Below, piece by piece: positions 1 to 13,700 of a stretch of 64,000 nt of DNA. The position numbers and the translations under genes were made by a program. The stretch is from Reticulitermes speratus. Its lineage: Eukaryota; Arthropoda; Insecta; Blattodea; Rhinotermitidae. The notes below the pieces were generated by a model. The model was not told where the DNA came from and did not search any database. It was given only the letters and a program-made list of their open reading frames with translations. The DNA lies in the NCBI GenBank assembly GCA_021186555.1, contig JAJKFL010000011.1:32723611-32787610 (forward strand), read 5' to 3'. The number at the start of each line of letters is the position of its first letter. Positions within the stretch are counted from its first letter, which is position 1.

Positions 1-1110
1 CTCGAAGGCTTATGCCTCGCCGCCTCGAAGGCCAACAAAGCCTCGCCGGCTCGAAGGCTTATGCCTCGCCGGCTCGAAGGCCAACAATGCCTCGCCGGCT
101 CGAAGGCCAACAATGCCTCGCCGGCTCGAAGGCCAACAATGCCTCGCCGGCTCGAAGGCCAACAATGCCTCGCCGGCTCGAAGGCCAACAATGCCTCGCC
201 GGCTCGAAGGCTTACGCCTCGCCGGCTCGAAGGCCAACAATGCCTCGCCGGCTCGAAGGCTTACGCCTCGCCGGCTCGAAGGCCAACAATGCCTCGCCGG
301 CTCGAAGGCTTACGCCTCGCCGGCTCGAAGGCGAACAATGTCTCTCCGGCTCGAAGGCTTACGCCTCGCCGCTTCGAAGGCCAAAAATGCCACGCCGGCT
401 CGAAGGCTTATGCCTCGCCGCCTCGAAGGCCAACAATGCCTCGCCGGCTCGAAGGCCAACAATGCCTCGCCGGCTCGAAGGCCAACAATGCCTCGCCGGC
501 TCGAAGGCCAACAATGCCTCGCCGGCTCGAAGGCCAACAATGCCTCGCCGGCTCGAAGGCCAACAATGCCTCGCCGGCTCGAAGGCTTACGCCTCGCCGG
601 CTCGAAGGCCAACAATGCCTCGCCGGCTCGAAGGCCAACAATGCCTCGCCGGCTCGAAGGCTTACGCCTCGCCGGCTCGAAGGCCAACATTGCCTCGCCG
701 GCTCGAAGGCTTACGTCTCGCCGTCTCGAAGGCCAACAATGCCTCGCCGGCTCGAAGGCTTACGCCTCGCCGTCTCGAAGGCCAACAATGCTTCGCCGGC
801 TCGAAGGCCAACAATGCCTCACCGGCTCGAAGGCTTACGCCTCGCCGTCTGGAAGGCTTACGCCTCGCCGTCTCGAAGGCCAACAATGCCTCGCCGGCTC
901 GAAGGCTTACGCCTCGCCGTCTCGAAGGCCAACAATGCCTCGCCGGCTCGAAGGCTTACGCCTCGCCGTCTCGAAGGCCAACAATGCCTCGTCGGCTCGA
1001 AGGCTTACGCCTCGCCGGCTCGAAGGCTTACGCCTCGCCGGCTCGAAGGCCAACAATGCCTCGCCGGCTCGAAGGCTTATGCCTCGCCCTCTCGAAGGCC
1101 ATCAATGCCT
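1..1110. repeat. GC-rich minisatellite of 26-bp and 23-bp units
   Basis: A tandem array begins at or before the left edge and stops near position 1110. Two interleaved units share the core CTCGCCGGCTCGAAGGC: one continues CAACAATGC (26 bp), the other TTACGC or TTATGC (23 bp). Roughly 45 units are present. Units with a G-to-T change in the core (CGCCGTCTCGAAGG) cluster between about 710 and 980 and near 1090, which indicates local amplification of variants. The array is open in all three plus-strand frames for more than 340 codons, but this follows from the unit structure and is not evidence of a gene. Confidence 0.97.
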
Positions 1111-2229
1111 CTCCGGCATCATATATACGCTCGGCCAATTGCGACAAGCGAGTTAACGGAGACCTGTCGCTACAGTAAAGTACAGTGCAATTTTAAGTGG
1201 CTAGTAATATAAACCATATTTTCGGAACCCCAATCCCTTGCAATTTGGTGTGGATTTTGTGGTGCCGTGGCTGTAGTGGTCGTGGGCCAGGCTGACAGTG
1301 GTCCAGGCGGCCACTAAAATACGTCGTGGTTCAGGCAGACAGTTTTTTAAAAGAAGGGGTGTGTCGGTCCGGCTTACCAGGAAATCCGGACCACCGAGGG
1401 TAAAATCCATGGTGTAGGTAACATACAAAAATTCACCACTCAATGCAAAGTGTAACTTCTTGGAGTCTAAATACTGTGCAATAATAATGATAATAATGAT
1501 GACAATAATAATAATAATGGAACATTTTGTCGCTATCATTTCACTCTAATAGCGAAAGAGAGCTACGACACTTGGAGAGGTCACGTCCATACTGCTGAGG
1601 AATTACAGAGTAACTGGCTCCTCCCGCTACACCCACGCCACCAGTCTCGCAGTACGGATTGTCTCCGAGTTTCCCCCGGTGATCGGTCATTGTCCGGATC
1701 ACCGGGGTGAAAGGGAGGCTACAATTGGCCCTAAATTTTCCGGATTACCGATGGACTATGTAGTTTCTACGAGAAAGGGAAACCCCTCTGAGTTTTAGTG
1801 GATATCAGTATCGAAATCATCGTAAAAATTCGAAGTTGATAAATTGGGTGTGTATTAAAGACAAGTGCGGTAAGTGCAAAGGGAAGCTGAAAACTACTTT
1901 ACAGCATGAAATCGTTAGTCAAGAGTCCACAGTTGCGCTCCAGACCTGGCTGGAATTCAGATTAAAGTAACACTGGGTAACTGCAGGTAGAGAGCTAGGG
2001 AAGGCGTGTCTGTGCCTGTACATACAGTCTATAAGGAAGAGCTGTCAGAAACACGCTAAAGGTTGTGACATGGTAACGGAAATACCACAATACTATTATG
2101 TTAAGACTCAGTGTGTAAAGAACAGGTGAACATTTTGAGTACTGAGCAAAATCCGGAAGTCAGTTCGAAAATTTTATTTTCGGAATAAGTTTTACGTCGG
2201 GCAAATAGCTCCAGATTTCTTCGAATCGA
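1111..2229. other. intergenic, no gene seen
   Basis: No convincing gene is present. An (AAT/ATG)-rich microsatellite lies at about 1478-1519. A perfect 11-bp hairpin stem lies at 1674-1684 and 1697-1707 with a 12-base loop. The stretch is more GC-rich than the rest of the window near the minisatellite. Confidence 0.6.
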
Positions 2230-2765
2230 TCACAATGATGACTCAGGAAAAATAATTCTTCTTGTCTTCGCTGGGGAAGATAATGAATATTTACTTAGAA
2301 GCAGAACTAATTTTTTCTTTCTAGACGGCACATTTAAATGTTGTCCGAAACAATTCGCTCAGCAGTATAGTTTACACGTAGATCTCGGAAACACATCGCA
2401 TGACAACTACATATATCCGAATCTGTTTGCGCTTTTACCGGACGAAGAATAAACCTATCATTGTTTGTTAACTCTGCTGAAGAATTGGTGTGTGTTCTGG
2501 TCACCAAAAATAATAAAGTTAGAATTTGAAGCAGCGGTCATCAGTTCAATAATCAAAGTCTTTCCAGACTCAGTTATTACTGGCTGTAATTTTCATTTAT
2601 AATCAGTGCCTGTGGAGACAAATACAAAATATTGGTCTTACGGTGGAATACAAAGAAGATGAACAGCCTTATGTTTTTCTGCTGGTACAGACATTAAAAG
2701 AAGAAGCAGAGTTGGTGTCTTGGCAACTGAAATCAAAGAAACCTGGAGAGCACGGTCAAAATTGA
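2230..2765 (+). pseudogene. MULE-type transposase relic
   Basis: Conceptual translation of the plus strand gives a recognisable MULE transposase core. It contains FFFLDGTFKCCPKQFAQQYS starting near 2311, then YPNLFALLPDEE, a stop (TAA), then LLTLLKNWCVFWSPKIIKL, EFEAAVISSI, ITGCNFH, and after a further stop and frame change QCLWRQIQNIGL and VEYKEDE near 2610-2660. The DGTF, DFEAA-like (here EFEAA) and C-x-FH blocks are the hallmark of the MULE domain, which cuts and pastes DNA. In-frame stops and a frameshift show a dead copy. I could not find terminal inverted repeats. The assignment rests on motif order remembered for the family. Confidence 0.75.
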
Positions 2766-2893
2766 AGAAAGACATGTAAAACGAAAGGCAATAATAAAAA
2801 AAAATATGGAGGAATAAGATAAATTAAATGATCTGTACAAATACCTAAGAACATTAAACTATATAAATAAATATGAATAATTATAAATAATTT

Positions 2894-3150
2894 GCCAGTG
2901 GCCGCGCGGTCTAAGGCGTGGGTTTGCGGCCGCTTGTTGACTGGGATTACGGTTTCGAATCCCGCATGGGTGTCTGTCTCTTGTGAGTCTTGTGTGTTGT
3001 CAGGTAGTGGTCTCTGCGTCGGGCTGATCACTCGTCCAGAGGAGTCCTACCGTGTATGGTGTGTCTGAGTGTGATCGTGCAGCCTCGATATTGAGGAGGC
3101 CCTGGCCCACTCGGGGCTGTTGCGCCATGGGGAAATGTGTTAATCTCATT
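2894..3150 (+). mobile_element. tRNA-headed SINE-like repeat
   Basis: The 5' part looks like a tRNA-derived pol III promoter. An A-box-like stretch, GTGGCCGCGCGGTCTAAGG, starts at 2899. A B-box, GGTTTCGAATCCC, follows about 40 bases later, near 2952. A non-tRNA body follows to about 3150. It is not a functional tRNA, because no full cloverleaf can be folded around these boxes. Borders are approximate. Confidence 0.6.
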
Positions 3151-4774
3151 GTAACAGGTAAAAATGAATCATTTCTGCTGTCCGCCTGAACCACGCTAAT
3201 TTACACTTTGTCCGCCTCGCCCACGATTTTCTCTTGCACGCCAGAACAACGGCCGCCTCGCACACGACACGGGATTTCGTGTATGTTCATCTATGATAGT
3301 CAGGCGGCCTGACTCAGGCCATATGCTCTAAACTCGAGTGCACATTCTACCCTAAAACTCGTTTTACTGTAATCTTTCTGTATACGTTTTTTGGTAGTGT
3401 GAAGTTGTCCTTTGTCTCCGAACTATCCATTGCTTGATTCTCCTACAAGTCATTACGGGTATTTCAGGACGTTCTCAGACAGTTATTTTCATAGTTCCTC
3501 GCGTCAGGACTGTTAATCGAGTTAACGGCCAATAGGAATGTGGCCTGGGGTGTTACGGGTGTCGAATCAACTGATGTAGTTTAGTATCAAACATTTGACG
3601 CTAGTGCCGCATTCCTGCATACGTAAAATTTCGGCATGACATCATGTGGCTCAACCTTTGAACGGATGCACTTGAGTCCTTTGGAAGCTAACAGTTCCTC
3701 AACTAGTCAAGGAATTCTCTGCCTGTTACGTAATATGTTTTCTTACCTATTCACAAAAGCGCGCCACAGGAGCTTACCTACCTTCAGCAAGCTGTGTCGA
3801 ATACACACCATTATAAGGTACAAGGTACGATCTCGAAGCTATTGAATCTTGATAGGGGCGTTTGGGTCGCAGTGAACTTTTGCGTCCACATTCGCAAACA
3901 CCTTAACGAGCGATAATCTGTGTTAAAGAGGACAGCTTGAAATTTGGTAAGTATGAAAAAAAAAAATGTCAGCCCTAAAATGTTTTGGTAATTCCTCATA
4001 CATATGTAGCTACCCACGCATATTCACAGACACATGAACATTCATATGCACACTGTCATAAATATGCTTACAAATGGCAATATGGTTTTCTTGATCTAAG
4101 ACTCAAATATGTTCAAATGCTGTGACTGCCTACCAGGCAACTCTGCCATTCTTTCCACTTTTCTGCAGGTGCATCTTTGCGGAAAAAGTGAAGGAGGAGG
4201 TATCGGGATATTTTGAGTGTCAGATGACACAGGAGAGGTAAGAAACGATGGTTGTGACACTACTATGCAGGTTTTAATGGGCATATTTCTCTGTGCTAAG
4301 AATTCACTATTTGGAGTAGTTATCCCTTGAAAATTGAAACAGGTTTTCTTTACATATAGACTGCATAATTGGCTCATCATTACACTCATCATCTATCCAC
4401 AGTCAGCCTGAAATTTCAGGTGGGGGGAGTACGTAGCAGCAATGCTTAGTGCACATTATTATTCTAAGTGCACTGTCTCAGTATTGAGGTTAGGTACTTA
4501 TGACAAAGTTTCTTTTAACAATTTCCTGTTGAAATTTCAAGGGGCTTTAAGCTAGTTCTGTTCAAAATGACAAAATTGCAGGGATAACAGGACATTGCAA
4601 GGATAAGTTTAAAATTCCAGGCAAATGAGACACTGATCATGTGAATTCAAATACTGGCTTGAACTCAAAATTACATTATTAAAACAATGTATAAATTAAA
4701 ATGGTATTTGAAAACAGTTACATAAAATCAATACATTAAATTGTAAATAAATGAATTATCCCTTGATAAAATGT
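3151..4774. other. intergenic, downstream of DHODH
   Basis: Only short, unconvincing open frames are present and I recognise none of them. The stretch is AT-rich towards 4600-4774, where the 3' untranslated region and polyadenylation site of the minus-strand DHODH gene are expected. No repeat was clearly identified. Confidence 0.45.
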
Positions 4775-7700
4775 TCATTTTTGTGACGAATGTGCTTTTC
4801 CAACAGCTTCAGCCACAGAGCTCCATCCATCAGTTCTGTAAAATAAAAGAAATAAGTACCCTGTTTCCATAATTTATTTCAAAGCAGACAGTAAAATGCA
4901 ATTACAGACTAAACACACACAATAACTTGCCACTCCAGAGAGATGAGTTAAGACACCAGGACATAAAAATCAATGAGGTGAACATTTTTGAATAAAAAAA
5001 ATTAAATTGAAATTTTACGATTCAACATCACACATAATGCTTAATTTTCTGACAATACACTTTTGCCAACGCTGCAGTCGGAGATTCCCCTAGTACTAAG
5101 CACAATTTGTCATGTAAAACACACCCTTTCAGAGGCATCTGTTATATTTTTTCATTTTTACATTTTATGGCCTGAAACTGGTGAAAAAAATTACGTAACA
5201 CAATAGTACAGGTCTTTAGTAAATTTCTTTGTTACTAGTCAGCTTAAGCTTAGACTGTTATGAATTGTGAACAACTTTAAAACTTGGTGTTATCTCAGCA
5301 TACAGAAAAGGCTTGCAGCTTAATGTATATTTTGATGTACTTGTTGTCAACATCGAGTGCATAACTGTAAAACAAGGTTCAAGGAAACTCAGATAAAATC
5401 TCTTTACTCAAAGATCCCATGTAACAAAGCAGCAAGAAAACTCACATCTGAATATTGGTCTTCTGGATTGTAACACTAAGTAGTTTTATCAGTAGAGACC
5501 AACATTTCCAGCACTAAGACTACCTGGCATCAAAACCCTGAAGACCAATGCTTAAGCACATACCACCACAAAAATGTTCGATATTAAATCTCATGTCCTT
5601 ATATTTCGTTACATGAACATTTAATTATGCTTACCGAATGAGCTCATCCAACTCACGCTTCACTCGAGACACTCTTGGTGGTCCATGATATACAAAGGCA
5701 GTATACAACTGTACAAGACTTGCACCAGCCTTAATTTTATCATAAGCATCTTTACCCGAAAATACACCACCCACACCAACAATGGGAAGCCTACCTGTAG
5801 GACAGAAAAGTGACACACTTCTAATATAAATGGATCAGATGTTCCACGAAGATAACAGTGAAAGCTTGTCATTAATATACAGCCAAACTTAACACACTTC
5901 CAAGGTAGAGATCTAAGGTTGTCAAGGTAGCTACTACAAACATTACGGTCTTTGGGGATGTGAGACCACGCAGTTCAATGTCGACAATCCAAACACCGTA
6001 ATACAGTAACTACTAAACAAATTTCCTGGTGTGCAGACTGCATAGTGCTGGAGATGAGCAGTTCTGTGTCACGGTCACTGCTGAGCTGTGATTTCCAAAA
6101 AAGTGAGAACGGACAAAAACTTGTAAACAGTTATTACAGAAAGTACTAGGCACTGCAACAAAATTTATGGGGCTCATGGCAGGTGGCGCCTGGCAGTTGT
6201 CAAGTCCCATCATACTAGGCAGCATTTAGAAACATGAAACCATTTGGGTTCAATATGCTGAGAGAATGTAAAGAAAAGTTTCCCAAGTTGCCACCGAACT
6301 ACAAACACACACCTCAAGCAACAGAAGAAGATGTACTGGATGAAAAAGTCTAGAATGGGTTAACAGGTGGCCTAAAACTGATAGATTATGATGCAAATTA
6401 TTTTGGTCTTCAAGGAAAGTAAAATCCTAATTAAGTGGTTTTATTAAAAAAAAATATAATTGTGACTTATACTGTATTCATAAGGCCCAATTTTATATTT
6501 CATAAAAATCTGTAACTTGTAATAACAATTTTTTGGAGCCCAAAATTGCAGTTTTATCAAAAGTGGTAGTCCCATTATCCACCGTGGACAAATATTATGC
6601 CTTTTCAGCAAATTAGTATTGACCACTGAACATTAAACTTTAACTATCATTGAACTGAATTCACACAACAATTTTATAGGATCTGGAAAGTGTCCACACA
6701 TCCCTAGTAGTTACATAGCTTCAGCAAATCACAGATCATAAATAACCAAAATGACATCACACTTGAGGTTCCCAGGGCAGCGAATATGAAGATTATGTCC
6801 TCTGGGACGTGGTATTGTGTAGTTTGGAAACACAGGCTGCCTCGGTCTTCTTTGATAGGTTCTTCCAAAACATTGGTATGTACCTACCAAACTACATGGT
6901 ATCACATTCAGAAATCTGTAATTTTCATATCCACAGGGACATTCTGATAATTTAAAAAATACAGCAAAAAACATGCATGCAATCTCAACATGAGATTTTG
7001 TAAAACTGACAGATTTCACTGCGAGTGACATTACTGTAAGGACACATTATGCAACAGCAGACAGCACAGTCATACAAGTAAGAAGTGTAATGCTCATCAG
7101 GTACCTTCTGTCAGTCTGTACATGTCAGCTATCAATGTCGTAGACAAATCTGTGAGTGGCCTCCCACTAAGACCTCCTTCTTTCTGCTGCCTGCCTGTCT
7201 GATAGGCTTGGCATCCGTTCAGTTGTTGTATTAGAGATCACTAGACCATCTACACAACACTGCAAGACAAGAAAATTGTATTAGTCACAATGTATTTCTT
7301 ACTTATGATCAATGCAACTTGCAAAATACCTGTAAATTTTAAAGGAACAGAATGAATCTTTCAAAGAAATCTCAACTGTAACCCTGACCCACTAGCATAA
7401 AAGGATCCCAAAATATTTATCTAAACTTTGCTTCATCTCAGACATACAAAGGAATGAGCTTTAAATCGTGTGAAAGCAAAGAAAATTGTGTGAGATGCAG
7501 CACTTACACTACTGTGGAAGACAGACCAACATGAATGTAACCTTTAAAAAGAAAAGTCACTATGGTACAAAGTATGAAAAGAAAAGTCACTGACCACTCA
7601 GTTAAAGGTGTGAATGCATGTCTGTATTGGCAGCTACCGTTCTTTGACGTAACTGTTGGTGATTAAATGAAACACTTCATTTTGTTGACTTTAATTTTGT

Positions 7701-10700
7701 GGACAGAAAGACAGTAAAAATTGTCACTGTTAAAAGAAAACATCTGGTGACATAAATACTGGGTGTGCACAAATGATTTTTACCATTTCAGAAGCTGATT
7801 GTGAACCAGTCACAAAAGATATATCTGAACATCAGACATTAACTATAACTATCAAAGCTTTGAATTTCTGTAGTTTAATCGCTGAATGTTCAGATTTTGT
7901 TTCTTGCCAAATGACAAAGATCATTTGTGCTCACCCTGCATGTGAAAAGCCTATCAGAAACAACACAGCACAGAAAAGGTATACAGTACACAACAGGAAA
8001 AAGAGCTGAAAACAGTTCACACACTAACTGGCCATTTTTCAACAAGAGAAAAGCAGACTGACAAAACAAACAAACAAAGGCCATTCTAATTCTAAGACTA
8101 TGCAGCTGCCATTTAATGCATTGGATCAGCTTTTAGGGTTTGGCCATGTATACATGAATGAAGATTTACCAGCTTTTCAGCAATCTCCCACACACTGCCC
8201 AGTGACAGATCTATATAAGCATCACCCCCCTCCATTAACTCTGAAGACAGCACCTTGGATGCTTACCAAAACACTGCGAGATCTTAATTTCTCCACACAG
8301 CCCAACCCCAAATTTATTTATTTATTTAATCATCATCACCCATTCAGTCACCAAAATGTGACACTGGACATGTCAGATTCAGTCCACAATATAAATTACA
8401 AAGTAACTTAAATACATCTACATCAATCTAACGCGTAACAAACAACAATACCAATCTAACACATATAACAAAGTTCATGTTCCAACACAAATATAAGTTC
8501 TTATAATTCTGTACAGTTCTGATGATGGTATACAGTATCACATTTAGAATCATTCAGTTTTTTTTTTGCATTATTAAACAATGGATAAATTGAAAAGTTA
8601 AAAAATTCCATGGTTTGAACTGCAAGTTCTTACACATAATTTATAGATATTTCTAACCTTCTTATCCCTTAGTACATCAGCAATATCTTTCCTTTGCTCC
8701 TGTGTAAGATCTGGTGCCAGTTTTAACAGCAGTGGGGGTTTTACGGTTCCACTAAGTTCATTACGCGCTGCTACTAATTTTGCCAACAGTTCTTGAAGCT
8801 TCTGTTTTGTCTGCCAAGAACGTAATCCTGGGGTATTTGGACTGAAATATAAATTCAAACTAAAAATTTAACAATTTACTGAGTACATAGCACAGGTAAT
8901 CTCTGCACATGTGGCAGTTAATCGGGTGAACAAGAAATTCCTTTTGAAGGTTCACCACCATCAATGGGGATAAAAGAAATCACAAAACCCTCTCCTCAAC
9001 CTGTTTACATCTTTATATTTTACTTCTCAAAGATATGCTGTAATATCACCTATGTTACTAACTCAATGATGCACAGAACCTTGAAAAGTTAGCAATTACT
9101 TACTTGGTCAGTGAATTACATGCTGTTAATAAACAAAAAGGGTCATTACCATGTTTGCAACAGCCACTCATTGGCACCTACACTAAACCACTTTAATCTA
9201 CTTTAGCCTTCATACCCTCCTTCTTTAAGATCAATTTTAATATTATTCTGTTGCCAAGTCTAGGTTTAATCTCGGCTCACAGTAATTGTCTATGTACATA
9301 AGATTTTCACTAAAGGAAATAATGTGCTGTGTTTATCATCACACTGAAAATGCATACACACCAACACACGTAAGTGCACATACACCATGTTTACCAAATA
9401 CAAGACGAGAATTTCATCATAATTCATCATCTGAAAAACGGGAGTTAACTTATAATTGTAGACAAAGTTCAACAAGTTCTGTGTAGGCCCTTCCCTGAAA
9501 ACTGGAAGACTCTGAGGGACAGATGTCATCTAGCATTCAGGTAAACAGGGACATGAATGAAAACAGAAGGAATGAATGAAGATGGAATAACTGTATGTGA
9601 AGACATGCATGGAAGACAGGAGTACACATTTCCTGCTGGATGTAGTTTTAAGACATGTTTTAAAACAGAGTGTGAGCAAACAGTTATTTTCAGCAATATA
9701 ATGCCCATACATCCACACTCAATAATCTCATTCTGTATAGGCAGATTTTGATAAACTTTGGGCGTTAGAGCATGTAATAGAATATCTGATCTAAACTGAA
9801 TGTGATCCAAATTGTACAACCTGAAGTAAGTATTATTTTCCATTAAGGGCTCAGTACATGTTCGAAGTATTTTAACCTTACTGATGTGCACTGCACTGCT
9901 ACAATGATATGTATTCAAGTTCCAGCTTGTTCATTTTTTCCACACTAGTACTGTTAAGCTGTGATAAATATTCTGTCCTAAGTTCACTATTTAAAAGCCC
10001 ACAAAATACTAGGGCGAACTCTGAATATATCCATACGCAAACACCTGTTTGTGATACATTATGTATTTCGAAGATTTTTCCTTCAGTTGAATATAATATT
10101 TCTATGTTGTGTAAAATTGATTCTGCCTCCAAAATAAATCCATATTTAGGTATTTTGGCTTTCCAGCTACACAGGACTTAAGACAGTGAAGTGAAACAAA
10201 GTTCCTTACCTAGATATATTTATGACTAGGTAGTCAGCAACATCTCCAAACTTCTTTATACCATCCACATAATCCTTGACAGGATCTTCAGAATTTTTAT
10301 TCTTTCCTAAATTAACCCCAACAATGCCCACAAAAGAGGTACTGGACTTGAGACGTTGAAGCCGACTGTAGACAGCCTCATGACCATCACTGTTGAAAAC
10401 CGTACCTTGCAAAAACAAAGAGTCACAGAAAAATTCTACAGTTCTCTTTGCAATGTCAGGCTGGTGACAGCCACGGTTGGTGGTGGTGTGGGATATGACG
10501 CCATATAGTTTGGTACAAGGATACCACAATTTAAAAGAAATATGCCACCTAAATCTTCAGGGTAGAAGAGTATGTGGCATGAGGAAGATAGGTTCAACAG
10601 AGAATACCTGTATTCCTGTCACATGTTGGCACCTTTTTACCAAACCACATGACATTACAGCTCATGAGAACATAATCTCAATTACTGGTTTTTGATACAT

Positions 10701-13700
10701 TCTGTTATTTTATGTTCAATTTTTGTGCTTCAGTTTCATTATTTAATTTGTTAACTTCTTATAATTTATGTATATATCATGCAGCCTGCATCAGCTACTG
10801 CACTAAAATGAAATACAATTCCTTTTCCTATTTGAGCCAGCACCTTTCAATCAGTATGGTGACTAGCCTATGGGCTGGATATCAGAGAATTGGGGGTTGA
10901 TTTCCAGTGGCTGTACGCACTTTATCTTCACCGCTGAATTCAGATTGGCTTGAGGCCAAACAGCATGCTATCCAATGGGAACTGTAGTTTTTTTCTCAGT
11001 GGTACAGCAGCGGGACTTGAAGCTGGCCGCTCACCTCCAACCAGTGCCAAGGTGAAGAATACATGAAGCTCTACCCCCACTGTTCAACACATCTTTACGA
11101 TGCTGTGCTCGCTTAATCAAGCATAGGTGCGACTTTATATTCACCATATTTTCTGATTAAATCAATACATTTGTACAGGAATATGAGGCACATTTTTCAT
11201 CCCACACCTATTGATTACAGCTTCATCCTTCTGAAGACGAAATACTCGGGGCTTCTCATTTCCTGGCTGTGGAACTGGAGTGACTGAACCGATCTCTACA
11301 AAACCAAACCCAATCTTGTGAAGTGGTTCAATTATTTCTCCCTGTTTGTCAAATCCAGCAGCAATTCCTATAGGATTATCGAAGTTTACGTGCCACACCT
11401 TAGTTCTCTGTAATCAGAATTACACATCAAGAAAGCATTACAACAAACCCTAACATTTCTTTGGAAGTACTAATACAAACAACTGCATTATCTTACAAAA
11501 TGAGGCAATAAGAATTCAACATGTTAATTAAGATATGAGTGTCATGCAGCCAGAGTGGTGTCCTGGGGGTATTTTGTTGGCACATTGTTTAATGGCAATA
11601 ATGACAACAATAAAGATCTTACTTCATTAATTATCTGGCCTCTGAGGCAGACGTATCATGATCTTTAGGCACAAAAATTTCATGAGCTGTTGTCCAATTC
11701 AGCACATTTCTTGCTTTCTTTGAAGTGTGTTACTTAATGACCCTGTCAACTGCTTAGATAATAGTGTCAGTGATAGATAAATGACTGAATGATACTGACA
11801 GGGGAAAATCATAGTGCTTTGAGAAAACGTATTCCAGTACCACTTTGTCCACCACAAAAATGACATGGACTTGCCTGTAATTGAACCTGGGCCTCTGCAG
11901 AACAGGCCAGCAGTTAACCACATGAGCCATGGAATGGCACCTTCCCCACTTATTTCATCATGGAACTGCATGGCAGACTGCCACAACATTTTTATTTTTA
12001 AGCCTACAGCCCTGCTTAATACCAACCAACTGAGGTAATTTGCTGACTGGTTAGACTGACTAGTGAATATCTTACCAATGTTACTGGATCTTCATAAGAG
12101 CTTCTTGAAAACAGGCCATATTTGGAAGCAATAATAGCAATCTTATGGGATGTCTCTGGATTTAATCTATGCATAAGTGGCATCAAAATGCTGTCAAAAA
12201 ACTTCTCATTTCCTTTGTACATACTTATGGCTGAGAAGGCACCAAAGGCACCTGTTGTCACATACAGCAGAGACTTTATTTTATGCTGAAAAGTAAATTG
12301 TAGCAGCAATGATAAGTCTACACATTAAAATTATATATAAATATATATATATAATCCACACGGTTCGTGTGTTAAAACTGCAATGCACGTATTACTAACA
12401 ACCAGACAGAGATCACATTACTGAGCGTGCTACACAGACTTAGTACTTGTTTCCAACAGGTGGTAAAATCTCTTAGAAAATACAATTAGGCATTACATTG
12501 GTCCCTCGCTTGCTGCTGGCCCTAGATGGTGAAATTTCAAGGTAGATTTGGGCTTGTCTCTCTCACAAAATATTTAATCAATTGCCTGATTGCTTCTGCC
12601 ATTTCCACCCTCAATACATTGCAACCAGGTGCTGACAGTTAGTGACAGCACAAGGGTTACTAACTCTTCAGTTTTCCTTCAATAGTGACCATTGTTGAAG
12701 TGGTAGTTCAAGAGCCACGAAGAATAACCAGGATAATTTATGCTCCTCAGTTCCACTGGGCTGACTGTCTGGCATGTTTAAACATGTTACAATATTCAAC
12801 TATCAGATACGAGGAAAATACGTATTAATATTTGAACAATAAAATGGTATTTTGATATAAAATTTATACCTGTTTTTTCTTTCCATTTCAATATATCTAG
12901 AACAACTGTAATTATGCAACAGATATTTTTAAAATTAAATCACGCAAAATGACAATCCCCAAATATCTTCACATACTACAAGATGACTGCCTACACTCAC
13001 CAGCAGTACATGTACCACCAGTTGAAAAGCACTGGATCACAAAATACAGCATCAAATGGTAGGATAATTAGTGATTAATGAATTTCAAACAATGTGGCTG
13101 GAAGTGATCATTTCTTAATTTTAGGTACTATCCTGGCATTACCCTGACATGAGTGAAGAAAACCTTGAAAATCCTTAGACATGACTGATGGTCTACAAGT
13201 TGAGCTTTGAATCTGGGACCTTCTGTATACAGCGTGCTGACTACTTCATGTTAACAATTCGTTGCTTGATAGATGATATCAGTGCACCATGTCTTAGGAT
13301 GCTGTGACACTAGAAACAGTGAAGTTAACAGCACACTGCCAAAAATTTAATTTGCAATGCAAGCTCACAGCACATCAGACGAACATTAATTAGTAATGAA
13401 AAATTATCTACAATTCACATTTCCGTAAAATGTGTTCATTACATTAATCATTAAAAACCGTAATTAATCTAAATAATAGTTAAAAGTGGCAGGTGTCTTG
13501 TAATTTCTTGTGTATGCTTCGTCTGATGATGACAGTCATTGCCGAAACTTGTAATGACGATAAGTGCAGATTCTAAATACGAATACACACACATAAACAG
13601 AGGGCGGAGAAAACCCGGACATCGATTACAAATGTGGTCCCTTCGTCAGAGAAAACCGTACTGCGTCTCCCGCACAAAGACCGACCAGTTCATGCTGTCT

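Noticed and set aside
1-1110. CRISPR-like array
   Set aside because: The units are contiguous with no unique spacers, and the genome is eukaryotic.
12-1212. Three overlapping plus-strand ORFs of 347-388 codons and several minus-strand ORFs in the minisatellite
   Set aside because: They are a by-product of stop-free 26/23-bp units, give low-complexity peptides, and overlap in all frames. No gene-like start, splice or domain.
2899-2965. Functional tRNA gene
   Set aside because: A- and B-box-like sequences are present but no acceptor stem closes. Best explained as a SINE head. The same applies to 33360-33430, 36415-36480 and 55130-55190.
11162-11208. Reading DHODH exon 3 through 11208 into CGMKN...
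   Set aside because: The conserved protein continues Tyr-Gly-Phe-Asn from the next exon, and the AG|GTGTGG donor at 11208 fits. The extra codons are intron.
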